A stretch of DNA of 64,000 bases from Sphingomonas sp. LR60 (GTDB lineage Bacteria; Pseudomonadota; Alphaproteobacteria; Sphingomonadales; Sphingomonadaceae), in the NCBI RefSeq assembly GCF_036855935.1, contig NZ_JASPFK010000001.1, positions 1,800,501 to 1,864,500 on the forward strand, written 5' to 3'. Below, in pieces: positions 33,573 to 43,347 of the stretch. Under the pieces are notes generated by a model, which saw only the letters and a list, made by a program, of their open reading frames with translations, was not told the origin of the DNA and did not search any database. The position numbers and the translations under genes were made by a program. Position 1 is the first letter of the stretch. Every line of letters begins with the position of its first letter.

Positions 33573-35615
33573 TCACCAGATCCGCACCCGCGCATTGGGC
33601 GCGAGGTACAGCTTCTGGCCCGGCTGCGGATTATAGGCCGAGTACCACGGATCCATGTTGCGGACGATATTGCCGCGCTGCTCGGACGGTGCGTGGGGGT
33701 CGGTGAGCAGACGCTGGCGCAGATTGGCCTCGCGATAGTTGCGGCGCCACACCTGCGCCCAGCCGAGATAGAAACGCTGGTCGCCGGTGAAGCCGTCGAT
33801 CAACGGCGCGGGCTTGCCCCCCAGCGTCGCGACATAGGCGTCGTGTGCGGCGGCGAGCCCGGCGAGGTCGGCGCTATTCTCGCCGAGGGTCAGCTCGCCC
33901 TTCACATGCATCCCTGGCAGCGGCTTATAGGCGTCGTACTGCTTGACCAGCCGCTCGCTAAGCGCCTTGAACTTCTGCACGTCGCCATCGGTCCACCATT
34001 GCGTCAGCCGCCCCTTGGCGTCGTATTTCGCGCCCTGATCGTCGAAATGGTGGCTGATCTCATGCCCGATCACCGCGCCGATCCCGCCGTAATTGACCGC
34101 CGGGTCGGCCTTGGGATCGAAGAACGGCGGCTGGAGGATCGCCGCCGGGAAGGTGATCGCGACCAGACCGAAATTGGCCTGCGCGTTCACCGTCATCGGC
34201 GCCATGCCCCATTCCCAGCGATAGATCGGCTTGCCGAGCTTGGTGACGTTGTAATCGTGCCGCCACTGATTGGCGCGCAGCATGTTGCCGAACGCGTCGT
34301 TGGCGCGAACGTCGAGGTTCGAATAATCGCGCCACTGCTCGGGATAACCGATCCGCGGGGTGAAGGCGGCAAGCTTGGCGAGTGCCTTTTGCTTGGTCTC
34401 CGGCGCCATCCAGTCGAGCTTCTCGACGCGCTTGCCGAGCGCGGCGAGCACGTTCTTGACCATCTCGTCCGCCGCCGCCTTGGTTTCGGGCGGGAAATAG
34501 CGCGCGACATAGACCTTGCTGACCTCATCGGTCAGCGCCTCGGAGGTGAAGCTCACGCCGCGCTTCCACCGCTCACGCTGCTGCGGGGTGCCGCTCAGCA
34601 CGGTTCCGTTGAACGCGAAGCTCTCGGCATCGATCGCTTTCGGCAGTACGTCGGCGAAGCCGTCGAGGCTGCGCACCAGCAACTGATCACGCAGCACCGC
34701 GATGGGCGTGGCGGCGATCAGCTTCGCGGTGCCCGCGATCGCGGTCGGCTGCGCGACGATCAGCGTTGGCGCGCTCGCCTTCTCGGCCTTGAGGAAGCCC
34801 GCGAAGTCGAAGCCCGGCGCGCTCTGCCGCAACTGCTCCAGCGTCATCTTGTTATAGGTCTTGTCCGCGTCGCGGCTGTCGATGCGGGTCCAGTGCACAC
34901 GCGCCAGCTCGGTCTCGAACGCCACGAGCGCGGCGGCACGCGCCTCGCCGTTCGCTTCACCGGCGAGCGTCAGCAGCTTGGCCAGATGTGCCTGATAGGC
35001 GGCCTTGGTCTGCATCAGCTTGGCGTCGGTCGACAGGTAATAATCGCGGTCGGGCATCCCCAGCCCGTTCTGCATCAGGTTGACCGCATAGGTGTCCGGG
35101 TCCTTGTCGTCCTGCCCGACGTACAGGCCGAACGGGATGTCGACGCCGTTGCGATCCGCTTCGGCGAGCAAGGCGGGGTAACCGGCCTTGTCGACCTTGC
35201 GGATCTTGGCCAGCCACGGCTGGACCGGCTTCAGTCCGGCATTCTCGATCGCGCCGGTATCGAGGAAAGCGGCATAAGCGGTGCCGATCTTCGAGCGCGG
35301 ATCACCCTTGGCGGCCTCGAGGATCGACCGCGTGCGCTCACGCGACAGGTCCTGCAGCACGTTGAAGGCGCCATAGTTCGACTCGTCGGCGGGGATCGCG
35401 GTGTTCTTCGCCCAGGTGCCGTTGGCGAAGCCGTAGAAGTCGTCGCCCGGCTGCACGCCACGGTCCATGCCCGCGGCGTCGAAGCCGAAGGTGCCGTACG
35501 TGGGGCGGTCGGCGGCAGGTGTCGGCGCAGGTGCGGGCTGCTGCGCGGATTGCGCGATCAATGCGGCGGGGATGAGCGCCAGAAGCGAAGAAACGGTGAT
35601 GGTGACCAAACGCAT
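33573..35615 (-). CDS. M13 family zinc metallopeptidase
   Basis: 680 residues with an N-terminal signal peptide (LVTITVSSLLALIPAALIA). The zinc site is GHEISHHFDDQG with the third ligand in LGENSADLAGL, and the C-terminus RVRIW matches the neprilysin/PepO type. It is likely exported to the periplasm and cleaves peptides. It is on the same strand upstream of cckA; the link to CckA signalling is positional only. Confidence 0.93.
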   Translation of the reverse strand: MRLVTITVSSLLALIPAALIAQSAQQPAPAPTPAADRPTYGTFGFDAAGMDRGVQPGDDFYGFANGTWAKNTAIPADESNYGAFNVLQDLSRERTRSILEAAKGDPRSKIGTAYAAFLDTGAIENAGLKPVQPWLAKIRKVDKAGYPALLAEADRNGVDIPFGLYVGQDDKDPDTYAVNLMQNGLGMPDRDYYLSTDAKLMQTKAAYQAHLAKLLTLAGEANGEARAAALVAFETELARVHWTRIDSRDADKTYNKMTLEQLRQSAPGFDFAGFLKAEKASAPTLIVAQPTAIAGTAKLIAATPIAVLRDQLLVRSLDGFADVLPKAIDAESFAFNGTVLSGTPQQRERWKRGVSFTSEALTDEVSKVYVARYFPPETKAAADEMVKNVLAALGKRVEKLDWMAPETKQKALAKLAAFTPRIGYPEQWRDYSNLDVRANDAFGNMLRANQWRHDYNVTKLGKPIYRWEWGMAPMTVNAQANFGLVAITFPAAILQPPFFDPKADPAVNYGGIGAVIGHEISHHFDDQGAKYDAKGRLTQWWTDGDVQKFKALSERLVKQYDAYKPLPGMHVKGELTLGENSADLAGLAAAHDAYVATLGGKPAPLIDGFTGDQRFYLGWAQVWRRNYREANLRQRLLTDPHAPSEQRGNIVRNMDPWYSAYNPQPGQKLYLAPNARVRIW

Positions 35616-35679
35616 TTACCAGGCATCCTTCGGGAAAGCCGCTGAATGCAGGTTTTGTAACCAGCCGTGACCGTCTGCG

Positions 35680-36240
35680 CTAGTTACCGTGGTGACGGTG
35701 CCGCCATTTGCGCGCGATCCACAGCCGCCACAAGAGCGCCGCCAGCCCGTAACCGAGCAGCGCGCCGATCACCGAGCAGACCACCATTCCCACCGCGGTG
35801 GCGGGACCGGCGTCCTGCAAGAGCCAGTCGATCCAGCCCGGCGCGGCCTGCACGGCATCGCCCAGCGGTTGTCCGGGCACCGAGCGATCGAGGTGGAGCA
35901 ACCAGTTACCGACCTTATAGTACATCACGAACAGCAATGGCGTGGTCAGCGGATTGGTGAAGAAAGTGGTGAGCGCCGCCGCCGGCACGTTGGCGCGCAG
36001 CGGCAGCGCGAGCACCGCCGAGGCCGGGATCTGACCGAGCGGGATCAGGATACCGGTAAACATCCCCAGCGCCACGCCGCGCGGCACGGAGCGTCGCGTG
36101 AACCGCCACAGCTCAGGCGCGAGTACGCGATGCGCGACCGGGCGCAGCACGCGACTGTTCGCCATCGACTCGCGTGTCGGCAGGTTGCGGCGGCTCCACG
36201 CCGCGACGCGCTCCCACAGGGTCACCGGCCGCGTCGCCAC
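35680..36240 (-). CDS. DUF2062 domain protein
   Basis: 186 residues with three hydrophobic segments (GMFTGILIPLGQIPASAV, TPLLFVMYYKVG, VCSVIGALLGYGLAALL) and a basic C-terminus. The DUF2062 signature RSVPRGVALGMF-type region is present. The function is unknown. It is two bases from smpB on the same strand, a pairing often seen in alphaproteobacteria. Confidence 0.85.
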   Translation of the reverse strand: MATRPVTLWERVAAWSRRNLPTRESMANSRVLRPVAHRVLAPELWRFTRRSVPRGVALGMFTGILIPLGQIPASAVLALPLRANVPAAALTTFFTNPLTTPLLFVMYYKVGNWLLHLDRSVPGQPLGDAVQAAPGWIDWLLQDAGPATAVGMVVCSVIGALLGYGLAALLWRLWIARKWRHRHHGN

Positions 36241-36242
36241 GG

Positions 36243-36725
36243 TCAGCCGTGGTCGCGCAGGATGCGACCGGCTTCGCGTTTCCAGTCGCGTTCCTTGATA
36301 TGTTCGCGCTTGTCGTGCGCTTTCCGTCCCTTGGCGAGTGCCAGTTCCACCTTCGCGCGTCCCTGCCCGTTGAAGTAGATCATCAACGGCACCAGCGTCA
36401 TGCCGTCCCGCGCGACCGCGCCGTGCAGCTTGTTTATTTCACGCTCGTGAAGCAGCAGTTTACGGGGCCGCTTGGGTTCGTGATTGAAGCGGTTGCCGTG
36501 GCTGAATTCGGGGATGTTCGAATTGACCAGCCACACCTCGTCGCCCTTCACCTCGGCATAGCTTTCCGCGATCGAACCCTCGCCGAAGCGCAGCGACTTC
36601 ACCTCGGTGCCGGTAAGCACGATCCCCGCCTCATAGGTGGTGTCGACCGCGTAATCGAAACGGGCGCGGCGATTTTCGGCGACGATCTTCTTCTTGTCGA
36701 AGGTGGTGGGTTTGGGACGCGACAT
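36243..36725 (-). CDS. smpB: SsrA-binding protein
   Basis: 160 residues. It binds tmRNA and brings it to stalled ribosomes. The opening [19 protein letters not shown], the [12 protein letters not shown] core and the basic C-terminal tail ([20 protein letters not shown]) are all present. The tmRNA gene itself is not in the window. It lies between DUF2062 and a small protein gene. Confidence 0.97.
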   Translation of the reverse strand: MSRPKPTTFDKKKIVAENRRARFDYAVDTTYEAGIVLTGTEVKSLRFGEGSIAESYAEVKGDEVWLVNSNIPEFSHGNRFNHEPKRPRKLLLHEREINKLHGAVARDGMTLVPLMIYFNGQGRAKVELALAKGRKAHDKREHIKERDWKREAGRILRDHG

Positions 36726-36764
36726 GCGCGCGATGTAGGCGCGACCGACGCAGGGGGCAAACGG

Positions 36765-37085
36765 CTAACGCCGAGATTTTCCGAGCGGCACCTTGAGCCG
36801 GATCATCGCGCGATTGCTCTGCACCCCGCCGACGCTGGCGGCCTCGGTCTCCGCGGCCAGCGTCGCGCGGCCGCCGAGGATGCCGGTCTCGGCCTTGGGG
36901 AGCGCAGCGGCGTCGGCGTCGTAGCGATCGGAGAGCGGGCGGAGGCGGTAGCGTTCCGGATCAAGGCGCTGGCCACAGACGACCACGTCGTTGCCGGCCG
37001 GGGCGCGGCACGGGTCGGGCGCGACAGGCTTGTCGAGCAACGGGCCTGCGACGGCGGACTGGAGGATGAACCAGAGCGCCGTCAT
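36765..37085 (-). CDS. Small hypothetical exported protein
   Basis: 106 residues with a short hydrophobic start (MTALWFILQSAVAGPLL), a cysteine pair (DPCRAPAGNDVVVCGQRLD) and a basic end. Composition and position suggest export. I do not recognise a family; the DVVVCGQR pattern occurs in many small sphingomonad proteins. It lies between dapA and smpB on the same strand. Confidence 0.65.
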   Translation of the reverse strand: MTALWFILQSAVAGPLLDKPVAPDPCRAPAGNDVVVCGQRLDPERYRLRPLSDRYDADAAALPKAETGILGGRATLAAETEAASVGGVQSNRAMIRLKVPLGKSRR

Positions 37086-37107
37086 GTCCTATCTCCCGAA
37101 AGCCACG

Positions 37108-37989
37108 TCAGAGCCCAGCGTGTTCGAGCCCGGCATCCACCGCCGCACGGCTCGCCTCTGACGGCCAGGTCATCGGCAGGCGCAAGCCATCGGGGAAGCC
37201 GGGGCGCACCTTGGTCATCGCGTACTTCACCGGGCCAGGCGACGCGTCGGTGAACAGCGACGTGTGGAGCGCGAACAGCCGGTCGTGCAGGTCGCGCGCT
37301 GTCGCAATGTCACCCGCAGCACAGGCGCGCTGGAAGTCGGCGCATAGCCCCGGCGCGACATTGGCGGTGACCGAGATGCACCCCACCCCGCCATTGGCGT
37401 TGAAGGCGAGCCCGAGGTCGTCGTTCCCGGAAAGCTGGCAGAAGTCCGCGCCCAGCCCGGCGCGGTGCTGCGTCACGCGGGTCAGCACGCCCGAGGCGTC
37501 CTTCACCGCGACGAAGACCTTCGGAAACGCCGCGACGATGCGGATCAGCGTGTCGGGCTGGATATCGGTGACGGTCCGCGCGGGGACGTTGTAGAGGACG
37601 ATCGGCAGCGGTGAGTCGGCGGCGAGTGCCTCGAAATGGCGATAGATGCCCTCCTGCGACGGGCGATTGTAATAAGGCGGCACCATCAGCGCCGCATCCG
37701 CCCCCGCCTCGCGAGCGGCGTGCAGATTCGCGGCGGCGACGCGCGTATCGTTCGATCCCGCCCCGGCAATCACCGGCACGCGTCCCTTCGCCTGATCGAC
37801 GCAGACTCGGACGATCGCGAATTGCTCCTCCTTGGTCAGCGTCGCCGCCTCGCCGGTGGTGCCGCACGGCACGAGCGCGGAGGAGCCCTCGACGATTTGC
37901 CACTCGATCAGGTCGCGATACGCCGACTCGACGAAATCGCCCTGCGCATCGAACGGCGTGACCAATGCGGGGATGGAACCTGAGAACAT
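37108..37989 (-). CDS. dapA: 4-hydroxy-tetrahydrodipicolinate synthase
   Basis: 293 residues. It makes the lysine and diaminopimelate precursor from pyruvate and aspartate semialdehyde. The start MFSGSIPALVTPF is chosen because a longer upstream frame lacks the family start. The active-site Lys is in VAVKDASG, and GTTGEAATLT and VPPYYNRPSQEG are intact. It is divergent from the transglycosylase gene with 98 bases between. Confidence 0.97.
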   Translation of the reverse strand: MFSGSIPALVTPFDAQGDFVESAYRDLIEWQIVEGSSALVPCGTTGEAATLTKEEQFAIVRVCVDQAKGRVPVIAGAGSNDTRVAAANLHAAREAGADAALMVPPYYNRPSQEGIYRHFEALAADSPLPIVLYNVPARTVTDIQPDTLIRIVAAFPKVFVAVKDASGVLTRVTQHRAGLGADFCQLSGNDDLGLAFNANGGVGCISVTANVAPGLCADFQRACAAGDIATARDLHDRLFALHTSLFTDASPGPVKYAMTKVRPGFPDGLRLPMTWPSEASRAAVDAGLEHAGL

Positions 37990-38087
37990 GAGACGAATTT
38001 GCTCCTGACGCGCGTTTGGGGGACGCGGTTCAGCGCAGATACGGCTAGGGCTGCTATGCTGTCCACCACGGGCGTTGGTCAAAAACA

Positions 38088-40064
38088 GTGAAGGCGGGTG
38101 CGTTGATCCTTTTCGTTGCAGCAGCAGGAATCCTGGCGGTCGTCGCCGGGCAATATGGTGCGGTGCCCGCGACCCAGCCGGCACAACCCCCGGTCGCGGC
38201 GGCCCCGTTGCCGGGCATGGCGCAGCCGGTCGCGCAGTGGAAGGCGCTGCAACAGACCGACGCGTTGCCGTTCGACAGCTATTTCTCGTTCATCAGTGCC
38301 CATCCCGGCTGGCCGGGCGAGGCCGGTTTCCGACGCACGCTGGAGCGCAAGGCGGCGACCGATCCGAATACGCCGGTGGCGAGCGTCGCGGCGTTCTGCC
38401 GCCGGTGGAAGCCGTTGACCGCGGCGGGCTGGATCGCCTGCGCACGCGCCTATCAGTCGACCGGCGCGACGATCGACGCGCAGGTGGCGGCGCGCACCGG
38501 CTGGCGGCTCGGCAATCTGTCGCCGCAGGACGAATCGACCGTGCTGACCCAGTTCGCCAGCGCGCTATCGCCTGCCGACCATGACGCGCGCACCGATGCG
38601 TTGCTGTGGCAGGGTGCGACCAGCAGCGCGCAACGAATGCTCGCTTATACCAGTGAGGCCGCGCGCGCGCTGTTCACCGCGCGGCTGGCGTTCCGCAGCA
38701 ATGCCGAGAACGCCTCGGCGCTCGCCGCCAGCTATGACGCGATCGGCGCACGCGATGCGGGCTATATCGCCGACAAGGCGATGTGGCTGCGCAACTCGGG
38801 CGCAAGCCCCAGCGCGCGCGGCTGGCTGGCGCGCACCCGCACCGACATGACGCGGCCGGGCAATGTCGAGAAATTCTACGAGGCGCTGCTGGTCAATGCA
38901 CGCGCGGCGGCGGCGGACGGCCAGTGGCAGACCGCCTATGACATCGCGCGCCAGATCGACGACGCTTACCCGGCGGGCACCGACGTCTCGACCAAGCCTT
39001 ATGGCGAGCGCGACGATTATACCTCGCTGGCGTGGCTGGCGGGTCAGGCCGCGCTCAAGCTCGGCCGTCCCGCGGATGCGCGCGCGATGTTCGAACGCTA
39101 CGGGCTCGGCAGCCAGTCGCCGCAGACGCGCGCCAAGGGGCTCTATTGGGCGGCGCGCACCGCCGAGCAGGCGCGCCAACCCGACGCCAATGCGCTGTTC
39201 GAGCGCACCGCCGGCTATCGCGACCAATATTACGGCCAATTGGCGATCGAGCATCTCCGCCGCCCGCTGACCGCGCCCCCTGCCCCGCCGACGCCGGTGA
39301 TAGCGGCGACAGCGCGCTCGGCTTTCTATGGTCGGGAGGTGGTGCGCGCGGCGCAGTTCCTCGGGCAGGCCGGGCAATATCAGGACCAGACCGCCTTCGT
39401 GAAGCAGATCGCGGCGGATGCGACCAGCGACACCGACCATTACCTCGCGGACGAATTGTCGCGCTCGCTCGGCCGCCCCGATCTTGGCGTGCTGCTCGGG
39501 CGCAGCGCGATGCAGAACGGCCTGACCGAATATAGCGCCACCGGCTTCCCGACCGTCGCGGTGCCGAGCGGATACGAGGCGGAGTGGCCGATGATCCACG
39601 CGGTCGCGCGGCAGGAAAGCCAGTTCGACCGCATGGCGCGCAGCCCGGTCGGCGCGAGCGGCTTGATGCAGTTGATGCCGGGCACCGCACGCGAGCAGGC
39701 CGGCAAGCTCGGGCTCAGCTACGATCCGCTGCGGCTGACCAACGACACCAATTACAACATCCAGCTCGGCTCGAGCTATTTTCAGCGGATCTTCGCGCTG
39801 TACGGCAGCTATCCGCTGGCGATCGCCGCCTACAATGCCGGGCCGGGCAACGTGAACAAGTGGCTGCGCGCCAACGGCGATCCGCGCACCGGGAGCGTCG
39901 ACGCGGTCGATTGGGTCGAGGCGATCCCGTATGGCGAGACACGCAACTACGTCCAGCGGGTGCTCGAAAATGCGGTCGTCTACGATCTGATGAACCCCTC
40001 GCGCGCCAAGAGCCGCGGGCCGAACAATCTCAGCTGGTATCTCGGGCGGTCGCGCGGCGGATGA
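38088..40064 (+). CDS. slt: Soluble lytic murein transglycosylase
   Basis: 658 residues, starting GTG with a signal peptide (GALILFVAAAGILAVVAGQ). A long helical superhelix domain precedes the GH23 transglycosylase domain near the C-terminus. The catalytic Glu is in AVARQESQFDRMARS, and MQLMPGTAREQAG and AIAAYNAGPGNVNKW are present. It cleaves peptidoglycan glycans. It overlaps greB by four bases. Confidence 0.94.
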   Translation: MKAGALILFVAAAGILAVVAGQYGAVPATQPAQPPVAAAPLPGMAQPVAQWKALQQTDALPFDSYFSFISAHPGWPGEAGFRRTLERKAATDPNTPVASVAAFCRRWKPLTAAGWIACARAYQSTGATIDAQVAARTGWRLGNLSPQDESTVLTQFASALSPADHDARTDALLWQGATSSAQRMLAYTSEAARALFTARLAFRSNAENASALAASYDAIGARDAGYIADKAMWLRNSGASPSARGWLARTRTDMTRPGNVEKFYEALLVNARAAAADGQWQTAYDIARQIDDAYPAGTDVSTKPYGERDDYTSLAWLAGQAALKLGRPADARAMFERYGLGSQSPQTRAKGLYWAARTAEQARQPDANALFERTAGYRDQYYGQLAIEHLRRPLTAPPAPPTPVIAATARSAFYGREVVRAAQFLGQAGQYQDQTAFVKQIAADATSDTDHYLADELSRSLGRPDLGVLLGRSAMQNGLTEYSATGFPTVAVPSGYEAEWPMIHAVARQESQFDRMARSPVGASGLMQLMPGTAREQAGKLGLSYDPLRLTNDTNYNIQLGSSYFQRIFALYGSYPLAIAAYNAGPGNVNKWLRANGDPRTGSVDAVDWVEAIPYGETRNYVQRVLENAVVYDLMNPSRAKSRGPNNLSWYLGRSRGG

Positions 40065-40555
40065 ACGACCGGCCCAATTACCTGACGCCCGACGGCTATC
40101 GGAAGCTGCGCGAGGAGTATGAGCAGCTGTTCGCCAAGGATCGTCCCGCGCTGGTCGAGACAATCAGCTGGGCGGCGGGGAACGGCGATCGGTCCGAGAA
40201 CGGCGACTATATCTACGGCCGCAAGCGACTGCGCGAGATCGACCGTCGGCTCGGCTGGCTGTCGAAGCGGATGAAGGCCGCCAAGGTCGTCGATCTCGCG
40301 CAGCAGCAGGACCGCTCGCGCGTGTGGTTCGGCGCGACCGTGACGATCGCCGACGAGGACGACAACGAACGCGTGCTGACGCTCGTCGGCGACGACGAGG
40401 CCGAGGCGGGCGCTGGGCGGGTCGGATGGAATGCGCCGATCGCGCGCGCCTTGCGCGGCGCGGCGGTCGGCGACGTGCGGCGCGTCATGTTGCCGGCGGG
40501 CGAGCGGGAATATGAGATCGTGGCGATCGGCTATCCCGAGCCACAGGGGTCGTGA
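40061..40555 (+). CDS. greB: Transcription elongation factor GreB
   Basis: 164 residues. It rescues backtracked RNA polymerase. The coiled coil has the acidic pair in SENGDYIYGRKRLREID, and the C-terminal FKBP-like domain ends YEIVAIGYPEP. The start MNDRPNYLTPDGYRKLREEY is the family form and overlaps the slt stop. Confidence 0.96.
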   Translation: MNDRPNYLTPDGYRKLREEYEQLFAKDRPALVETISWAAGNGDRSENGDYIYGRKRLREIDRRLGWLSKRMKAAKVVDLAQQQDRSRVWFGATVTIADEDDNERVLTLVGDDEAEAGAGRVGWNAPIARALRGAAVGDVRRVMLPAGEREYEIVAIGYPEPQGS

Positions 40556-40603
40556 TTGTTCGACCACCGCCCGCATTGTGAGATCACCCCCGCCCCCCAC
40601 GAC

Positions 40604-40697
40604 CGTCATTCCCGCGGAGGCGGGGATCCAGAACCTCTGATCTATCGCCTCCATCGACGGACCTGCGCGTCTGGATTCCCGCCTTCGCGGAACGACG
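40604..40697. repeat. Palindromic repeat downstream of greB
   Basis: The arm CGTCATTCCCGCGGAGGCGG and its inverted partner CCGCCTTCGCGGAACGACG face each other with a GATCCAGA/TCTGGATT step inside. It sits in the 238-base gap between greB and the NYN gene and contains no gene. It is related to the 12242 and 14205 palindromes. Confidence 0.8.
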
Positions 40698-40793
40698 AAG
40701 TTCCGATCAATCACGACGTTTCGTCAGATCACGATGTTGCGAGGGGATCACGATGGCGTTGACCCAGCGCTTCCCGCAGTCGATGCAGCGCAG

Positions 40794-41588
40794 ATGGCTG
40801 CCGACGACAATCCCAATCTAAACATCGCGCTGCTGATCGACGCCGACAATGCGTCGTGGCAAGCGCTCGACCCCGTGCTGACCGCCCTTGCCGAGTTCGG
40901 CCGCGTCAACGTGCGCCGCGTCTACGGCAATTGGTCCAAGGAAGGGCTGAAGGGCTGGCGCGAGATGAGCGTCAAGCACGGCATCGAACCGCAGCAGCAG
41001 TTCGACCTGACGCGCGGCAAGAACGCCACCGACATGAAGATGACGATCGACGCGATGGATCTGCTCCACCGCGGCCGGGTGGATGCGTTCGGGATCATGT
41101 CGTCGGACAGCGACTTCATGCCGCTCGCCACCCGCATCCGGCAGGACGGGCTCGACGTCTACGGCTTCGGCAACAGCAACACGCCGGCGGGCTTTCGCAA
41201 CGCCTGCACGCGCTTCATCGACGTCAACGCGCTGATGGAGACGACCAAGCCGAAGCGCGCGCGGCGGGTCGAGGTGCCGTTCGGCGAGTCGGTGCCGCCG
41301 CCGATCGGCGTGTCGGCAACTGCGCCGCCGCCAGCCCCTGCCCCGGCGACGACGCGCCCGGCGGAAGATCCCGAACTGCTGCAGCTGCTCCACGACGCCT
41401 ATGATTCGCTGAAGCCCGACGCAAAGGGGTTCGTGCGGCTTTCCGCCCTGGGCCAGCGCGCGGCCAACCGGTCGAGCTTCGACGTGCGCAATTATGGCTA
41501 CAAGCGGTTGTCCGACCTGGTCGATGCGATCGGGTCGATCGATGTCGACCGCCGCGACAATCACGTGCTGGTACGATGGAAGGATTGA
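40794..41588 (+). CDS. NYN-domain protein with OST-HTH/LOTUS-like tail
   Basis: 264 residues. An N-terminal NYN (PIN-like nuclease) domain shows LNIALLIDADN, the acidic DAFGIMSSDSDFMPLA, and GLDVYGFGNSNTP. A proline-rich linker follows, then a C-terminal winged segment (KGFVRLSALGQRAANRSSFD) like OST-HTH/LOTUS domains. Such proteins are proposed RNA-binding nucleases; the substrate is unknown. The start MAADDNPNLNI is preferred over upstream ATGs in the repeat-derived region. Confidence 0.85.
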   Translation: MAADDNPNLNIALLIDADNASWQALDPVLTALAEFGRVNVRRVYGNWSKEGLKGWREMSVKHGIEPQQQFDLTRGKNATDMKMTIDAMDLLHRGRVDAFGIMSSDSDFMPLATRIRQDGLDVYGFGNSNTPAGFRNACTRFIDVNALMETTKPKRARRVEVPFGESVPPPIGVSATAPPPAPAPATTRPAEDPELLQLLHDAYDSLKPDAKGFVRLSALGQRAANRSSFDVRNYGYKRLSDLVDAIGSIDVDRRDNHVLVRWKD

Positions 41589-41590
41589 CG

Positions 41591-43219
41591 ATGCGGCTTA
41601 CTTTGGCGCTGGCGCTGGCCGCGACGATCGCCACTCCGGTGCTGGCGGAGGATGCTTCGCCGCAGCGGCTGTCCGACGACGTGCGCGTGCTCGCGTCGCC
41701 CGAATATGGCGGACGCGCGCCCGGTACGGCCGGCGAGAAGAAGACGCTCGACTGGCTGGTCGCGCGCTTCACGGCGCTCGGGTTCCAGCCCGGCGGCTCG
41801 GACGGTCAGTGGCTGCAGAAAGTCCCGCTGATCCACACCCGCGTCGCGCCGGACGCGCGGATGACGATCGGACGCACGACGGTGACGCAGGGCAAGGAGA
41901 TCGCGGTCACCACGGTACGTGCCGTGCCGACCGTGGCGATCACCGACTCGCCGATGGTGTTCGTCGGCTATGGCGTGTCCGCACCCGAGGCCGGATGGGA
42001 CGACTTCAAGGGCATGGACATACGCGGCAAGACCCTGGTCTTCCTCGTCAACGATCCCGACTTCGAAGCGCAGCCCGGCGACGACGCCAAGGGCAAGTTC
42101 GGCGACCGCCGGATGACCTATTACGGGCGCTGGACCTACAAGTTCGAGGAAGCCGCACGACGCGGGGCGGCCGCCGCGCTGATCGTCCATGATACCGGCG
42201 GTGCCGGCTACCCATGGTCGACGGTCAATGCCTCGAACGGCGAGAATTACGACATCGTCCGGACCGCCAGCGATCCCCGCGTGCCATTACAAGGCTGGAT
42301 CGAACATGACGTGGCCGACCGCCTGTTCGCCGACGCCGGGCTCGATCTCGCGAAGCTGCGCGTCGCGGCGCGGTCCAAGGCGTTTCGCCCCGTCGCGATG
42401 AAGCCACTTTTCTCCGCCGGTGCGACGGTCGCGGTCGAGCGGATCGAAAGCGCCAACGTGCTGGCGAAGATCCCGGGCACGAAGCGCCCCCACGAGACCG
42501 TGATGTTCGCGGCCCATTGGGACGCGTATGGCGAAGGCCCGGCGGATGCGTCGGGCAAGACGCTGCGCCCCGGGGCCAACGACGATGCGCTGGGTAGCGC
42601 CGGCGTGGTCGAACTGGCGCGCCTGTTCAAGGCGGCGCCCGCGCCGGAGCGGACCTTGGTGTTCGCGCTATGGACCGGCGAGGAACGCGGGTTGCTGGGC
42701 TCCGAACATTATGCTGCGCATCCGGTCTATCCGCTCGCCAAGACCGCGGCGAACCTGACGCTCGACATCCTCCAGACCGCGGGTCCCGCAAAGGACGTGG
42801 TGCTGGTCGGGCAAGGACAATCGTCGCTCGACGGGTTGCTGGCGGAGGCGGCGCGTGCGCAGGGCCGTGTCGTGACACCGGAGACGTTCAGCGAGCGCGG
42901 GCTCTTCTATCGCGCCGACCATTTCTCGGTGGTGCGGCGCGGGGTGCCGTCGCTGCTGCTGATGGCGCTGGGCGGCGCGGCGGACCTGCGCGACGGCGGT
43001 CGTGCGGGCGGGCAAAAGTGGCTCGATGATTACATGGCCTGCTATCACAAGACCTGCGACGCCTGGGATGCTGGATGGAAGCTGCAGGGCGCCGCGGCGG
43101 ACGTCGACCTGTTCCACGCGATGGGGGCGCGGCTATCGAAGGCAGGCGTGTGGCCGACGTGGAGCGCGGGCAGCGAGTTTCTGACGCTGCGCAACAAAAG
43201 CGCGGGGGAGCGGAAGTAG
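41591..43219 (+). CDS. Secreted M28 family peptidase with PA domain
   Basis: 542 residues with a signal peptide (MRLTLALALAATIATPVLA). A protease-associated-like insert (~110-200) precedes the two-metal M28 domain: HWDAYGEG (first His/Asp), GANDDALGSAGV (bridging Asp), WTGEERGLLGSE (Glu pair) and a C-terminal HF-type ligand region. It is an aminopeptidase by family. It starts two bases after the NYN gene, so the two may share a transcript. Confidence 0.92.
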   Translation: MRLTLALALAATIATPVLAEDASPQRLSDDVRVLASPEYGGRAPGTAGEKKTLDWLVARFTALGFQPGGSDGQWLQKVPLIHTRVAPDARMTIGRTTVTQGKEIAVTTVRAVPTVAITDSPMVFVGYGVSAPEAGWDDFKGMDIRGKTLVFLVNDPDFEAQPGDDAKGKFGDRRMTYYGRWTYKFEEAARRGAAAALIVHDTGGAGYPWSTVNASNGENYDIVRTASDPRVPLQGWIEHDVADRLFADAGLDLAKLRVAARSKAFRPVAMKPLFSAGATVAVERIESANVLAKIPGTKRPHETVMFAAHWDAYGEGPADASGKTLRPGANDDALGSAGVVELARLFKAAPAPERTLVFALWTGEERGLLGSEHYAAHPVYPLAKTAANLTLDILQTAGPAKDVVLVGQGQSSLDGLLAEAARAQGRVVTPETFSERGLFYRADHFSVVRRGVPSLLLMALGGAADLRDGGRAGGQKWLDDYMACYHKTCDAWDAGWKLQGAAADVDLFHAMGARLSKAGVWPTWSAGSEFLTLRNKSAGERK

Positions 43220-43347
43220 GCGCTCGACGATCCGGAGTTTGTCAGCGTTGTGAAAAAGCGCGATCGCGGAGGCGACGATCGGTAACAGTTCGGGCTGGCA
43301 CAGGTTATTGTGCACGGCCTCTCAGATAGATCGCCTAGGATCGTCGG

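Noticed and set aside
31678..33636. Long plus-strand frame opposite cckA
   Set aside because: Mirror of the kinase frame; Arg/Asp-rich with no domain.
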